Source of the DNA: Congeria kusceri
Lineage: Eukaryota; Mollusca; Bivalvia; Myida; Dreissenidae
Length of the DNA: 64,000 nt
NCBI GenBank assembly: GCA_027627225.1
Contig: CM051036.1
Location: 35,486,426 to 35,550,425, forward strand
Direction of reading: 5' to 3'
Part shown: positions 24,506 through 37,575 of the stretch, piece by piece
Layout: the number at the start of each line of letters is the position of its first letter
How positions within the stretch are numbered: the first letter of the stretch is position 1
Translations under genes and position numbers: made by a program
Notes under the pieces: model-generated
What the model saw: the letters and a program-made list of their open reading frames with translations, nothing else
Databases searched by the model: none
Told to the model about the DNA's origin: nothing

Positions 24506-24989
24506 GTTTGTTTCATTTGTTATCTTATATAATATTTACAAATGTGTTATAATAGTACTGTTGGAAATGTTCCGTTTTACGAACGTTTAAATGATTTAGT
24601 AACCTTCAGATAAGGCTGTTTAAACTTTAAATTTAAAGCTGCTACTTTACAGATGATTAGACATATATAATTGGGGCAAACATTGTTGTTTGTAATGTAA
24701 ATAATATGATACTCATCAAATGCAGTCAATAAAGCATCACTTAAAAGTATAATAACAATACAAATAATAGCTCATTATATGACTCGTTTAGGAAAGCCCT
24801 TCTAAAAATAGACTAGGACTATTCCATAATTCGGTGTGTGATATTTAGTGATTGTAATTTCGGACCATTCTTGAACATGCCAGATTCGAATCCAATAGCT
24901 TATTTAAATGAGGAATTATATAGTTTTTTAAATGATTTTATTAATTTATGGATTTCTTTATTATAAGATATATATTTAAAAAATGTCGT
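24506..24989. other. Start of LRRCC1 intron 5
   Basis: AT-rich, nothing recognised. Confidence 0.5.
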
Positions 24990-25029
24990 GCAAACAAAGA
25001 TTTCTTCTAATACCATTGAACTGAAAAAA

Positions 25030-25125
25030 TCTGAGCACTTGGAAAGGATTGATCCCGGGTCCTCTGCATGATAGGCCGATGTTTTAACCGCGCCGCTAAA
25101 GTCATTTGCACTTTGCGCTACTTGT
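25030..25125 (-). mobile_element. tRNA-like SINE head (minus strand)
   Basis: On the minus strand, TAGCGGCGCGGTTAAAACAT resembles a tRNA A box and CCCGGGATCAATCC a degenerate B box about 45 bp later. The surrounding body (about 24990-25130) has no other recognisable feature. Confidence 0.45.
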
Positions 25126-25349
25126 AATTTCGGGCATATGTTTTGTAAACAACGGGACTCCGGAAGTGAAATTGAATGGCTTTTTGGACCCCATGGTGAT
25201 TTCACAACAACAACCGAAGAGTTATATAGTTGAAAAGCGTCTCGAGGTACTTTTGAAATAGGGTTTCTAGAATGCATTGTAATGATTAAACAAGGTTGTT
25301 TGGAACTTTTGTTAATGTGCCAACAATGTTATTTCAGTCAGTTCTATTT

Positions 25350-25792
25350 GAAGAGGGACTGTACGATTTTGTATGAAAATTACATTGTAAATCCATCCAT
25401 TTGTTTTAATGATGTCATTATATTTTTTAAATGATATTATAATAAATGTTGAGATTAACTTATGTTCAGAAATGCATAGTGAGAGAGATCTTTAAGACTA
25501 AAATAATAGCAGCAATTTATTATACATGTGTATATACAGCATCTAGACGAGTCAGATCGGCTGTTAGCGCATGCGCAGTTCTTACTTTCTCATTCAAAAC
25601 CGAATGTAGCCGTTGTTGTAGGATAACTGAGTCTGTATTGACATAAAATATATATTTGCATTTTCCTACAAAAGAAACAGAATTTGTCGATGGTGACGTT
25701 TTTTTATGTTATGTATAAGGGTGTTTAGTTAGTGGGTAACGGAAGAGACCTGAAATAAATATATAAAAATTCAGACAGTCCCTTTTTAATAG
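25350..25792. repeat. Possible small inverted-repeat element
   Basis: AGAGGGACTGTACGATTTT at the left is matched by the inverse of ACAGTCCCTTTTT near 25777. No target-site duplication was found. The 66-codon open frame inside has no recognisable motif. Confidence 0.35.
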
Positions 25793-26237
25793 TAACTTGT
25801 TTTACTAGATTTGAAACAGTTTTTTTCACATTTGTCATTTTCCCGATCTGTGACGTTAAGAAAAAAGTTCATTTGAAACCTTTGTATGTATTTTATATTA
25901 GTATCATATAATCCTATACCTGGTAACTGTTAAGTGCTAACCTATGTGTTCCTTTTTTAGACTTTATTTTATTTGGTTAAAGATAAGGATTTCCTATAAA
26001 TAAATAGTATATCTTACACACAGTTGCAAATTTTGATCATATTCTAGCTAAAGCAGATTCTTTTAAACATTCAATGTTAAGAATTTAAATTTTTGATTGG
26101 CAAATTCATGTACGAACCTTTATATTAAATTTAATATAATCCAAGATTATGTCCTCCTACAAGTTTGTGTTGAAAACTATGAGGTAATATTCTACTGAAT
26201 GATGCAACGTTTGTATAACAAATACAAACCTGCAGGC

Positions 26238-26560
26238 TGCAGATCCGTGGTCTAGTGGTAACGCACTGGCTTCACAACCCAGGGGTTGCGGGTACGAGCC
26301 CCTGCTACACCCTAACCAACTGTCTCGTCTTTTGCATGAGACGGTAAACCCAGATGCAGTGTACTAGGTGCTTCACAACAGGCCCTAAAAGACCCAGGGT
26401 GGGCCTCTGTGGAACGGACCCTTTCATGTATCTGGCACTATCCCCCGGAACCCAACTGATAAGTTTTCTGGGTGATGGGAGAGATCCCGGGGCACTTGAT
26501 AACAGAATTCACCACCACCGAACCTGCGGCTGTAGCAGGCTACAAACCTTAATATAACAT
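26238..26560 (+). mobile_element. tRNA-derived SINE, near full length
   Basis: A tRNA-like head (CCGTGGTCTAGTGGTAACGC as A box, GGGTACGAGCCCC as B box) is followed by a body with ACGGTAAACCCAGATGCAGT, GTACTAGGTGCTTCA and TAAGTTTTCTGGG. The body is shared with 18222-18430, so this is a dispersed family and not a tRNA gene. Confidence 0.75.
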
Positions 26561-28393
26561 GTAGTTAAATCAGTATTGTGTATTAATTGGCACTTTATGT
26601 GGTTCAATTACTTATTTTTTATGCATTCTTCGTGAAAGGGTAGCATAATTTACGTAAGTTCAACATGATTTAGAGTGATTATAATTATGCTATTTTTGCT
26701 TTAAAAAAAAATTCTATTGAAGAGTGGCTATAATGTACACGTGTTGATATTAAGTGCAAAATAAAGGAGAATTACCTATATAGCTATTAGTCAGTTATTG
26801 TTGTTTTCTCTGAATCTTCCTGCTGGTATAGTGCCTTTTCATATTTTTGTAATTTTTTACACCTGCTACATTTGTTACTATTTTTTTTCTGGCTATGGAA
26901 ATGCAGGCCATTCAGTGTAATGTTATTTTATTGGAAGCAGGTGAAATGCTGCGGAGTGGTATCTCATTCAGTATCAGAAAAAATCTGAAATAACTGTTTA
27001 TCAGTATGTAATGAAGAAGAAAGGAATTTCACCACTAAGTGATGTAACTTGCTATGAATAATGAACATAATATGAACACATTATTGAAATAAATTTTAAT
27101 GAAAACTGATATAATTTTTTTTCACCACTAAGTGATGTAACTTGCTACGAATAATTAAAGTTTAAACAAAAACTGCTGAAATAAGTTCAACTCATTTGAA
27201 CATATATATCTCAAAGACTGATATAAATTTGTAAGCTTTTACAATAAAAGGAGCAAAAAATGCTATCTTAGTGCAGTAAACAAACTAGCCAGTAGGCACT
27301 CATATTTATTGAATTAGCCAACGAGCCATACCGGTATTTGATTGTGGGAAAATATTTAAATATTTCAAAATGAATGGCTCATCCATAATTAACCACAAAT
27401 TAAATATAAACGATAAAAATGCTTAAGTCAACAAATTTTCTTTTCACCAGAATAAAAGATAATTTCCCATGGGTAGCTGCAGATACAATTTCAGAGGGTA
27501 CTGGTTCTCCTTAGAATAAAAAAAAAAGGGGTATTTACTCCTTCATGGGCTAAACTTAGAAACAACTTAGAAAACCCCCCATTAAAGAATAAAGTTTAAA
27601 GATGTATACATAGCCATTTTTAGTGCATTTTACACCAATTTGTATGAAGTTCATATTGTGTCTGCTGCTTGCTTACCATTGATGAAGTATGCATCTGTGT
27701 GGCGTATCGTAGTACTGCCGTCAAACCATGGTTAATCTACTGCGAAACCTACAAGTGTCGTTGTTATTTGTAGTCTAGACCTACAAGAACCATTAGTGTA
27801 CGTAGGAAGAAGCATTCAGGACACTGTGCATCCTGACTCATCCCGATTAACATGTCAACGATCAATTGTGGCCAATATCGTGAAAGTGTCACCTAGACCT
27901 TTCTGATGCGTCCATTCATGGACTTTTATAAAATAATTACACATATAAGAAAGTAGCTCAAATGATCAAATGTTACAACTTCACTCGACCCACAGTGAAA
28001 TGATCAGGGTTTAATTCTTTGGTAATCTCCAATCTCACTTCCTAGAATGAAATAAAAAAAAGTAATTTTTCAACATTTCTGTGAATAACAAACGACCAAG
28101 CAGTAATGTTATAATGATAGGCAACCTTAAGAATACTGAATGCACAGCATTCATGATTAATTAACATCCGTGTATGAACTGGAATAAAAATTAAATAAAA
28201 ATCAGATATTAACTGTGTATCAATAAGCCAAAAAGTGCAAAATGGCATGAAGTGAGGTCTTAAAAAAATTACACACCATGTAACTTGAAAAGGCATAATT
28301 AGTGTTCAGCCAAAATCTGTCTTTTTTCTAATTTTCTTTACCTTCGACTTATTCTCGTGACATTTTTTTTAAATTTTGTTTTCTTTCCTTTTT
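26561..28393. other. Intron 5 unique DNA with a short direct repeat
   Basis: TTTCACCACTAAGTGATGTA followed by ACTTGCTA(T/C)GAATAAT occurs at about 27027-27065 and again at about 27121-27157. Otherwise AT-rich with no coding segment or recognised repeat. Confidence 0.5.
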
Positions 28394-30294
28394 AGCTCGA
28401 CTATTCTAAGAATAGGTGAGCTTTCCTACTACCCCCGGCGTTGGCGTCCTCGTCTGAATTTGGTTAATGTTTTTATTCAAAAGTCTTGTAACTTCAAAAC
28501 TACTTAAGTTATTCACTTGAAACTTGGAATATACTTTTTTATAAACTTTGAATATACATTTGTCATCAACTCCAGTGTCAGGGGCAACATTCCCCATAAC
28601 TATGTTTTGTATTTTGACAGAGTTATGCCCCTCTTTCACTTAGATTTTCTGGTTAAAGTTTATATTCAAACGTTTTTTAACTTCAAAAATACATAAGTTA
28701 TTCACTTGAAACTTGGAACTTACCTTTGTCATCAACTCCTGTATCAAAGGCAACATTCCGTTTAACTCTATTTTGTATTTTGATAGAGTTATGCACCTGT
28801 TTCACATAGATTTTCTGGTTAAAGTTTATATTCGAAAGTTTTGTAACTTCAAAACTACATAAGTTATTCACTTGAAACTTGGAACTAACCTTTGTCATCA
28901 ACTCCAGTGTCAGGGGCAACATTACCCATAACTCTGTTTTGTATTTTGACAGATTTATGCCCTTTTTTCACTTAAATTTTCTGGTTAAAGTTTATATTCA
29001 AAAGTTTTGTAACTTCAAAACTTCATAAGTTATTCACTTGACACTTGGTACTAACCTTTGTCATCAACTCCAGTATCAATGGCAACATTCCCCATAACTC
29101 TGTTTTATATTTGACAAAGTTATGCCCCTTTTTCACATAGATTTTCTGGTTAAAGTTAATATTCAAAAGTTTTGTAACTTTAATACTAGAAAAGCTATTC
29201 ACTTGAAACTTGGAATATACCTTTGACATCAACTCAAGTATCAGGATGAACATTCCCCACAACTCTATTTTGTATTTTGATAGAGTTAGGCCCTTTTTCA
29301 CATAGATTTTCAGTTTAAAGTTGATATTCAAAAGTTTTGTAACTTCAAAACTACATAAGTTATTCACTTGAAACTTAGAGCTAACCTTTGACATCTATTC
29401 CAGTATCAAGGGCAACATTTCCCATAACTCTGTTCTGTATTTGACAGAGTTATGCCCCTTTTTCACATAGATTTTCTGGTTATAGATAATATTCAAAAGT
29501 TTTGTAACTTCAATACTACAAAAGCTATTCACTTGAAACTTGGAATATACCTTTGTAATCAACTCCAGTATCAGGGTGAACATTCCCCATAACTCTATTT
29601 TGTATTTTGATAGAGTTATGTCCCTTTTTGACATAGATTTTCTGTTTAAAGTCTATATTCAAAAGTTTTATAACTTCAAAACTACATAAGTTATTCACTT
29701 GAAACTTGGAACTAACCTTTATCATCAACTCTAGTACCAGGGGTAACATTACCCATAACTCTGTTTTGTGTTTTGACGTAGTTATGCCCCCTTTTCACTT
29801 AGATTTTCTGTTATAAGTTTATAATCAAAAGTTTGGTAACTTCAAAACTACATAAGTTATTCACTAGGAACTTGGAACTAATCTTTGTCATCAACTCTAG
29901 TATCAGGGGCAACATTACCCAGAACTATGTTTTGTATTGTGACAGCGTTATGCCCCTTTTTCACATAGATTTTCTGGTTAAAGTTTATATTCAAAAGTTT
30001 TGTAACATCAAAACTACATAAGTTATTCACTTAAAACTTGGAACTAACCTTTGTCATCAACTCTAGTATCAGGGGCAACATTACCCATAACTCTGTTTTG
30101 TATTTTGACCGAGTTAGCCAACTTTTTACATAGACTTTGTGGTTAAAGTTTTTGTTCCAAAAATGTATAAACTATACTAGGCTTCACTTAAAAATATTGT
30201 ATTTTAACAAATTTATGCCCCTTTCACTATCCAAAATATGTACCAACTGAAATACTTTGAATAGTCGAGCGCGCTGTCCTCTGACAGCTCTTGT
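28394..30294 (+). mobile_element. AGCTCGACTATTC-type element, ~11 tandem monomers of ~165 bp
   Basis: Begins after TTTTT with AGCTCGACTATTCTAAGAAT. The core is an array of ~165-bp monomers: the CTACATAAG landmark recurs at 29351, 29516 (variant) and 29682. It ends with AATAGTCGAGCGCGCTG, the hairpin GCTGTCCTCTGACAGC and TCTTGTT. AGCTCGACTATT at the head and AATAGTCGAG near the tail are inverted. Because the period is close to a multiple of three, the minus strand shows repeated open frames sharing KFQVNNLCSFEVTKLLNIN; these are repeat artefacts, not genes. Confidence 0.8.
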
Positions 30295-30489
30295 TTCTAT
30301 TTTTCTTAGTTGAATTATTTTATCTTCATAAAAATGCATACACAAAGACTCGGTTTCGCTTGCAGTATCGATGCAGTTTGCTTCTGTGTCAGAATCGAGG
30401 TTGATGATGAGATTCCATGTCATGACGTCAGCAAAATGATCAATTAAATAAATAAAAATAAATGAAAAAATGAATAAATTAAAAGTGCC

Positions 30490-30570
30490 TGTTCCAGGAT
30501 TCGAACCCAAAATATCATGATTTCAAACTTTGCGTACTTACCACTGCACTACAGTATCAACTGTTACATG
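30490..30570 (-). mobile_element. tRNA-like sequence (minus strand), probable SINE head
   Basis: The minus strand reads TAGTGCAGTGGTAAGTACGC (A-box-like) and GGGTTCGAATCCTGG (B box) in tRNA-like spacing. The acceptor arms do not pair well, so a tRNA-derived repeat is more likely than a functional tRNA. It sits just outside the left end of the 30582 element. Confidence 0.55.
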
Positions 30571-31409
30571 TATATGTAGTATATGGAAGGGTATATCCGC
30601 CAGTACATGCATGCTTCTAAATGACAATTGCATATTGCTAAATTACAATTGCATGCTTCTAAATTACAATTGCATGTTGCTAAATGACAATTGCCTATTG
30701 CATTATGATATTCGTAATGGAACGACATATCTGTCTGCAAGTTAATGACATGGGCATGTTATTTACATGCATATGCGTTCTGCTACGTGATAACTGCATG
30801 CTTCTTAATGCCAAGTTCTTGCTGCTTGCATGTAATTGACAAGTGCTTTCAGCCTTTTTGTTTGCTTACTGCAATATTGAAATGTTTATTCATACTATTC
30901 CTTACTGCATTACTAATTGCATTTGACATTGTTGCTGCATGTCACAAGCGATTAACTAACTAGTTGATCTTTCTACCATGTGAACGCATTATAACATTCC
31001 AGGGAACCAATAAGAATTTGACTTTCTAGCACAAATTACTGTAAATGGGAGACAACTCTCGACAGCAAATTCAGATGTTCGATAATTTCCGGAGATATGC
31101 AGACTGCTTTTGTCGAAATAACACTTTTGGAGTCCGAGCTAGTTTTGTTGAACTAACATTTTGCGTAAAAATGTAATCGTTAAGAATATTTATTAAACAA
31201 AGAATTTTAATTACAGAACAAACATGAAATAATAAACGAAATATGATATATAGACGAATAATAGCGATTTAATGTTGTTGTTGATCTCTATTATCAATTT
31301 CATGAATATTCACGAGTAACCCAAGCAGTAGATAGATCAAATGTTTTTTTTGCATTTGTATACACAGTCATGGACAGGGGGGAGGAAGGACACTCGGGCG
31401 GACGTGTGG

Positions 31410-31465
31410 TTGTGTGTGTGTGTGTGTGCTTGCATGCGTGTGTGTATTGAATGTGTGTATTTCCT
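31410..31465. repeat. GT-rich microsatellite
   Basis: A (GT)n-rich run with interruptions lies inside the 30582 TIR element. Overlapping short open frames on both strands are artefacts of it. Confidence 0.7.
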
Positions 31466-31689
31466 AGTTTGTGAGGTCCCTCTGCACCGCTGCATAACAT
31501 GGGGACCCGCGGGGTGTACCAGCACCCCTGCCTTATTTACTTTTAAACTCATCGAAAGTTGGAACGAATTTTGAATCATAGCTTTTACTGTTGTATTTTT
31601 CTAATTTTGTTGTGTCGTTGTGCTGTTTGTGGGGAGGGGGCGCTCAGTACACAATGGAGGGTGGAGTACAAGAGGAAACCCCAGCTATC

Positions 31690-31800
31690 CGGTATGTTGA
31701 CCACCAACCATACTCACATGCCCCGAGTAGGGAGCGAACCCGGGCCGCCTAAATAAAAAGCGAGTCTACTAACCACTGAACTAGCTGGACAGTGCTTCAA
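31690..31800 (-). mobile_element. tRNA-like sequence on minus strand (SINE head)
   Basis: The minus strand carries TAGTTCAGTGGTTAGTAGAC (A-box-like) and GGGTTCGCTCC (B-box-like) in tRNA spacing, followed by CTACTCGGGGCATGTGAGTA. It is nested in the 30582 TIR element. The acceptor stem is not convincing, so it is called a SINE and not a gene. Confidence 0.55.
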
Positions 31801-32968
31801 GCTATTCAGAAGTTGTAGAATGGACAAGATGTATGTCTGAAAGTCATCCGTACTGACAGACGGCCAGGAAGGCAGTTAATTAGTGTGCAAGCCGTCAGGA
31901 CTGATACACTGAACACATAACTATCTTTTTTCAATGAATTCCTTAAAAATGGTTAAAGCGTATAGATCAGATATGCTTTGTGACGGACAGGCACCTGGAC
32001 GTACTAACGAACGTACAGACAGACAAAGTATTGGCTCAACATCGCCATGCTTGTGCTCACTAAGACTAGCTTTTCTCTAGCAGAGGCGGGACTAACAACG
32101 GGACCTTCTTTCGACCAAATAGCCAGGAGCTTAAATAGTCAACAAATAGCTTGGAGTTAGATACCAGCGATTTTACGGACACTGGCGGAATTTCAGGTTC
32201 CTGGTTCCATATGAATGACATATTACAAATTGTCAAGTCACATTTGAGTAACTTCTTGTTGCTAAGAGCTTGCTGCTTTCGCCTTGCTAAAATTTCAATC
32301 ATTTAATGCCTAAACTATCATTACTAGGTTTAATCAAATTCCTATAGAAAAATGTACAAAGCAATATGAACTTGTTCGCAAAAACACTTAACGATGACAC
32401 AGAGAGGATGCATTTGTCATTTACACGCAAGACTATGTGATTTAATTTCATTAACTGATAGAAAGAAGCACTAGGACGCATGGAAGTTGCAGTTAATTAG
32501 TCACGAATAACACAGTGCAATAAGCAATTATCATTTAGCAACATGTAATTGTTGGGGTTTAACCTTGACCTTGGGAATGAGTGGTTGTGCTTTTCTAACA
32601 GTGAAATAAAACGTGATTTTTAAAAGGATTAAAAGTGCAAATAGTGAATATTAGTGGATAAGGATATTCAGAGGTAATTCAGAAATTACATTCCTTACTG
32701 TTTTGTGTTTTCTTCAACCATAAAATGAACACAGTATAATGGAATAAAAAATAAGTTAACTATTGATATGGGCAACGCCATTTTTGTTTCATTTACACAG
32801 TACAGTACGATGTAAACAATAAAAACGGTTTGTGTACACATGATCACACTGTCACACTGTTACGTAAAGGTGCTCATGACCAAACTGTACATCTACACTC
32901 AGCGTAAAAACAAAGGCGAACAACTTTGTAGCATGAACTAGAAAAATATATTTCTATACATCATTAAA

Positions 32969-34033
32969 ATGGAACTTGAGGGAGACAAAGTGAAAGCTGG
33001 AGACAAAGTGAAGGCCGGAGACAAAAGGAGTAGAGACCTTGTCAGTAGCATAAGTGAAGCAGATAGTCTCTTTAATGAGGCATAAAAAATCTAACAAAAG
33101 AAAAAGAAATCGAAAAGCAACCAATGTGCTACAAATATTCAAAGCGATTTAGACGATGTAAGCGAAGCTGAAAATAGCCAAAATGAAACCATCAACAAGC
33201 AAAAGAAAAAGAAATCAAAAGGACATCAGTGTACCACAAATGATGGTTCAAGTGACATAGATATCGCATCTGAATTGAAAGAGATAAATAGAAAATTAAA
33301 CAACGTCTTAACAAAAGACAGCAGAGAACTCGGTGATTTAATTAACAGCATAGTGCTGCAACTGAAAGATGAAATGCTGGGGTCAGTGATCCTTAGAATT
33401 GAAAAGGTTGAAAGCGCACTTTTTGATCAAAACATGGAACACACGCGAATGACAAAACAAATAAATGACGTGAAGATTAAATTGAATGAACAGAAAGACG
33501 AAAATGAATGCGTAAAGAAACAACTTAAAATTCAAGAATCCAAATGTGACATGAAAGTAAACGAATTAGAACAGAACAGCAGAAGAAGCAATATAAAGAT
33601 AGAAGGAATACATGATAGCGAGAGTGAAAGCATGAGTGAAACAGCAGTGAAAGTCATCGAAACTCTCAACAAAAACATCCCTGAACTTCAGTTATCAGAA
33701 GATGATATCGACATCACACACAGAATCGGTGCATTTGACAAAAAGAAACCCAAACCCATCATCTTGAAAATGATCTCTCGTATGAAAATGAGTAAAATCT
33801 TGCAGCGCACAAAACAACTCCGAAAACAGACAACACCTATCTTCGTCAACGACCACCTCACAAAATTAAATGCTCATGTCTTCGCATGCGTTCGAAAGAA
33901 GCAAACTGACATTGTTATCTCAGCCTGGTCCCGTGACGGAGTCATCTGCTACCGGGACGTTAATGAAATCGTTCATAAAGTGACGCAGGATCAGTACAAC
34001 TACTGGATAGATCTACCATGGCCGAATCAGTAA
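32969..34033 (+). pseudogene. LINE ORF1 (RNA-binding chaperone), two in-frame stops
   Basis: The frame begins at ATG 32969 and runs 355 codons to the stop at 34033. It is broken by TAA at 33083-33085 and 33092-33094; downstream the frame is open from ATG 33275. The N-terminus is lysine-rich and internally repeated: KKKKSKSNQCATN then KKKKSKGHQCTTN, each followed by an acidic S-D-(L/I)-D stretch. Next comes a long coiled coil, roughly codons 103-200. Then an RRM-like segment starts at NSRRSNIKIEGI, with DIDITHRIG and KPKPIILKM, and a C-terminal basic domain follows. This is the coiled-coil/RRM/CTD layout of L1-type ORF1 proteins, which trimerise and bind the element's RNA. Without the two stops it would look intact, so inactivation of this ORF is fairly recent. 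Confidence 0.85.
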
Positions 34034-36689
34034 CTATACCCAAATCGAAAAACGCTGCGTAACCATATCAATTATGAACGGTATACAACTTAATATACAA
34101 ACTGTGCATAACCCGCCGCAAAACGTAAACATCAATACAGCAGCTCAAGATCCACGGAAAACTCATCGTTACCCAATGTAAACAGTATACACGACTAAGA
34201 GTGTATACTTGTTAACAAACATTGCAGTTTAAATAAGTTCACGATACTTTTTAACGTTAGTCGTTAACACAATGTTAGTCAATAACACTATTTATATCAT
34301 TAGTATATGAAGACATGTTCACGACTAAGAGTGTATATTTGTCAAGAAATATCGCTGTTTAAATTAAACCATGATACATTTTGACGTTATACGTTGACAA
34401 TATATTAGTCAACAACAAGAGGGAATAAGTGTTTAACACAAGCAAAATACAAACACAGATTTGAGGGAGTGTACGCACATACACACTCACTCCGAACACG
34501 TACACGCGCACTCGCACAAACACCCACTCACACGCATGCACTCGAACGCACTCACACAAACACGCACACATACGTATATGCACACATGCACGCACACGTA
34601 CACATCAACCCAGACACATACATTTTGTAGAAAAACATGGCATATATATTATATTTACAGCAATACACTACATATATACTTCATATTTACAAAGCCTAAC
34701 ACTTGCAGTTTTTCTGTTAGTATTAACAACATTAATGTCAAATACGGTTACAAACAACAAACACCGACAATTTGCAACAAGATACTGTATCATGTTTAAC
34801 GTGTGTCTGTGTTTCTTATATATGTTTACTGTATTTTCTATACATTTATACATATATTATGTATTAGAAAATTGTTCTGATGTCAATCTATGCAGATTTT
34901 TCACATTTATAAAACATAGATAAATTATTTTACACAATAAACATGAATCATTTAACATTTCTATCATGGCATGTTGTCTGGTGAGATAATACAAGTATTT
35001 TGTGAAAACTTTTGTACATGACTTAAACGTTCCAAGAAATGCAAATTATCTTATGATAAAGAATGAAGGAAGGTAACTTTTTTGTAAAATATAGATCTAC
35101 TTATAATTATTGTATTTCAACTAATTAAAAAAAAAACGATTGAAAAAAAACAGTTCTCCTTTCTTCATAAGATGTCAAAACACTAAACTAAACTACATAA
35201 GTATTTTGCATATTGTAAAACTGTTTAACCTTATGTTGTTGTTTAATATAGACCATGAGTAAATAATCATGCATTATTATCAATCCTTAGCCAGTATCCT
35301 CTTTCCGCTGGTTGACCGAAAAAAAAATTTGATTTCGTAATTAGATCTACCCCAGGCCGGAATGTTCACTCCCTGTTATAACTAAATTAGAACCTCCATA
35401 TTTTGTTCGCAATAATTGTAACCTTCCGATGGTTAATCTATCCTTATTTCGTTTTCGTTTTTTTAGATAACCGTAGTCGGAAGCGTTCATGACTATACCT
35501 TATCACTCATTTTAAACCTTAAATAAAAACATAGGATTGTTACCTTCGAATAATTATTATTAATTGTATTCGACAATAAAGTCATATCAACCAGAAATAT
35601 TCATTTACGACGTATGCACGGATACATGTTTAAACGTGTAAATATATTAGTGAATGACTAGATAGTTGCACACAGTTACTTCTATTATAAGTATATATAT
35701 TTGACAGATTCTAATAAAGAACATGTAACTTTTATACATGTTAAAACAGAATATAATAATGTTTTTTTGACAGATTCTAATATAGAAGCTATAACTTTTA
35801 CATGTTAAAACAAAATGTACTGAAATCTTCTGATTGAAAACCACACATATTACGAAATCGCATTGTTTAACATGTTGAGTATCATGTAACTACAAATTAA
35901 TATGGCAACAAGAATGATATTATTTCCTCTATTTTAGATGCAAGATATGTACGTTAATTATTAACATGCTTGAATTTATGAACTTAAAAATAACCACATC
36001 GTTGAAAATCACAGACGAAGAAATTATATATTTTATATTCTATATTTTATATAACCACATATTAAAATTAAATCTTGTCAAAATATTATTAATAGGTTAC
36101 ACTCCTCGCATGATTGTCACACACTACTTTAACTTTAGACTGTATTAATATCAGTCTTATAATTGTACTTTACCCTTGTCTCCATGCTAGAAAATGTTAG
36201 TATGTACCGTGTAATTATTTCATGTTTTAATTATAAATTAAATTGAACAATAGCTTTCTATGCAATATTCGATAGCTGTAATATGCCATTGATGTACATC
36301 ACTCTTGTTATTATGTAAACATGTATCATATAATTGTATAACAATATGACATAAAATCGGATGAATATGAATGCTTACTATATAAACAATAAGTAACTAC
36401 ACGCAAAAAACACACACACACGCATGCACGCACACACACACACAAACACACATGAACACACAAACCTTTTTCTCTTGTTCACGTTTAATTTTCTGTTCAC
36501 TCCCACCAACATTACATGTACTCATATCGCAAAATAGTATACTTACCACCATACGCCTTTTCAATATCAGTAGATCTACTGACGCCCATATCAAATAACT
36601 AAAAATGCAAATTTACAATCATTTTATTTTATATGCACATACAAGGGGACTGATGCTAAACAATGAAATAGTTTGTATACAATCCAAAA
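34034..36689 (+). other. Unusually long ORF1-ORF2 spacer of the LINE
   Basis: 2.66 kb of AT-rich DNA with no recognisable protein. It contains a ~129-bp tandem duplication (CACGACTAAGAGTGTATA at about 34191 and 34320), CA-rich microsatellites (about 34470-34620 and 36402-36455), and a ~65-bp duplication with TTTGACAGATTCTAATA at about 35700 and 35767. L1/Tx1 elements usually have a short spacer, so a further insertion here is possible, but I could not find its ends. Confidence 0.55.
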
Positions 36690-36983
36690 ATGACATTTAA
36701 TATATGTTCCTTAAACGTCAAAGGGCTTCTTAACAAAGAAACAAGAAATAAAGTTTTCAAATGGTTACATGACAAAAAATACAACATTTGCCTGCTTCAA
36801 GAAAGTCACTGAACTGTTAACTTAAAAGAGACGTTAAAAAAAGAGTGGGATGGAGAATGCTTTATCAGCGGAGAACACACAAATAAATTAGGTAATTCCT
36901 TCTTAATACAAAACAGTGAGGGGTTAAACATAATAAAAGTTAATGAAATTATGCCAGGAAGATTAGCATACATTAAATTCGAA

Positions 36984-37131
36984 CTCCATACCACTATGGT
37001 TACTATAGTTAACATCTCCATACCACTATGATTGCTATAGTTAACATCTCCATACCACTATGATTACTATAGTTAACATCTCCATACCACTATTTTTACT
37101 ATAGTTAACATCTCCATACCACTATGATTAC
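36984..37131 (+). repeat. 32-bp minisatellite inside LINE ORF2 (five units)
   Basis: CTCCATACCACTATG recurs at 36984, 37016, 37048, 37080 and 37112, each unit continuing through ATAGTTAACAT. Unit 1 is the in-frame ORF2 sequence; the rest are extra. Four extra units add 128 bp, which shifts the frame. Confidence 0.9.
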
Positions 37132-37133
37132 TA

Positions 37134-37575
37134 CCCTTCTCGAAAAAGTGTATTTAATACGCATTTAATGCCTATTAAATGCTGCGGTATTGGTACCGTA
37201 TTTTTTCTGCGTTAAATGCGCATTGAATACACTTTTAGTACACTAAGTGTATTTTTTCTGTACTTTTTCTGCATTTTTTACAAGAAAGTGTATTAATGCA
37301 CTAGAAAAACACCAAAAATATGCTTTAAATACACTTAAGTGTATTTTTTGAAGATTTAGTGTATTTTTTCAAGGAGAAAAATGCACTATAAATGCACTTA
37401 AGTGTGTTAATGCAGGAAAAATGCAGAAAAAATACACCTTATTTCTGTAATAAGTGTATTTTTTCATCATTTTTAAGTGTATTAAATGCGCATTAAATGC
37501 AGAAAAAATACGATGCCAATACCGCAGCGTTTACTACGCATTAAATGCGCATTAAATACACTTTTTTGAGAAGGG
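37134..37575. mobile_element. 442-bp MITE with ~77-bp TIRs and TA target duplication
   Basis: The left TIR starts CCCTTCTCGAAAAAGTGTAT and the right end is its inverse (CACTTTTTTGAGAAGGG); pairing extends ~77 bp to the GCAGAAAAAATACG region. TA flanks both sides (37132-37133 and 37576-37577), as for Tc1/mariner-type transposition. The interior is built of GTGTATTTTTT and AATGCACT motifs in both orientations. It sits in the last 32-bp unit and splits ATTACTATAGTT. Confidence 0.88.

Noticed and set aside
28406..29749. Series of 74-123-codon minus-strand ORFs sharing KFQVNNLCSFEVTKLLN
   Set aside because: They are the ~165-bp monomers of a tandem-core element read on the wrong strand. The same peptide recurs at 23019-23222 and 43765-44031 in other copies.
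34359..34799. His/Thr-rich ORFs around 34.4-34.8 kb
   Set aside because: Caused by a CA-rich microsatellite in the LINE spacer.
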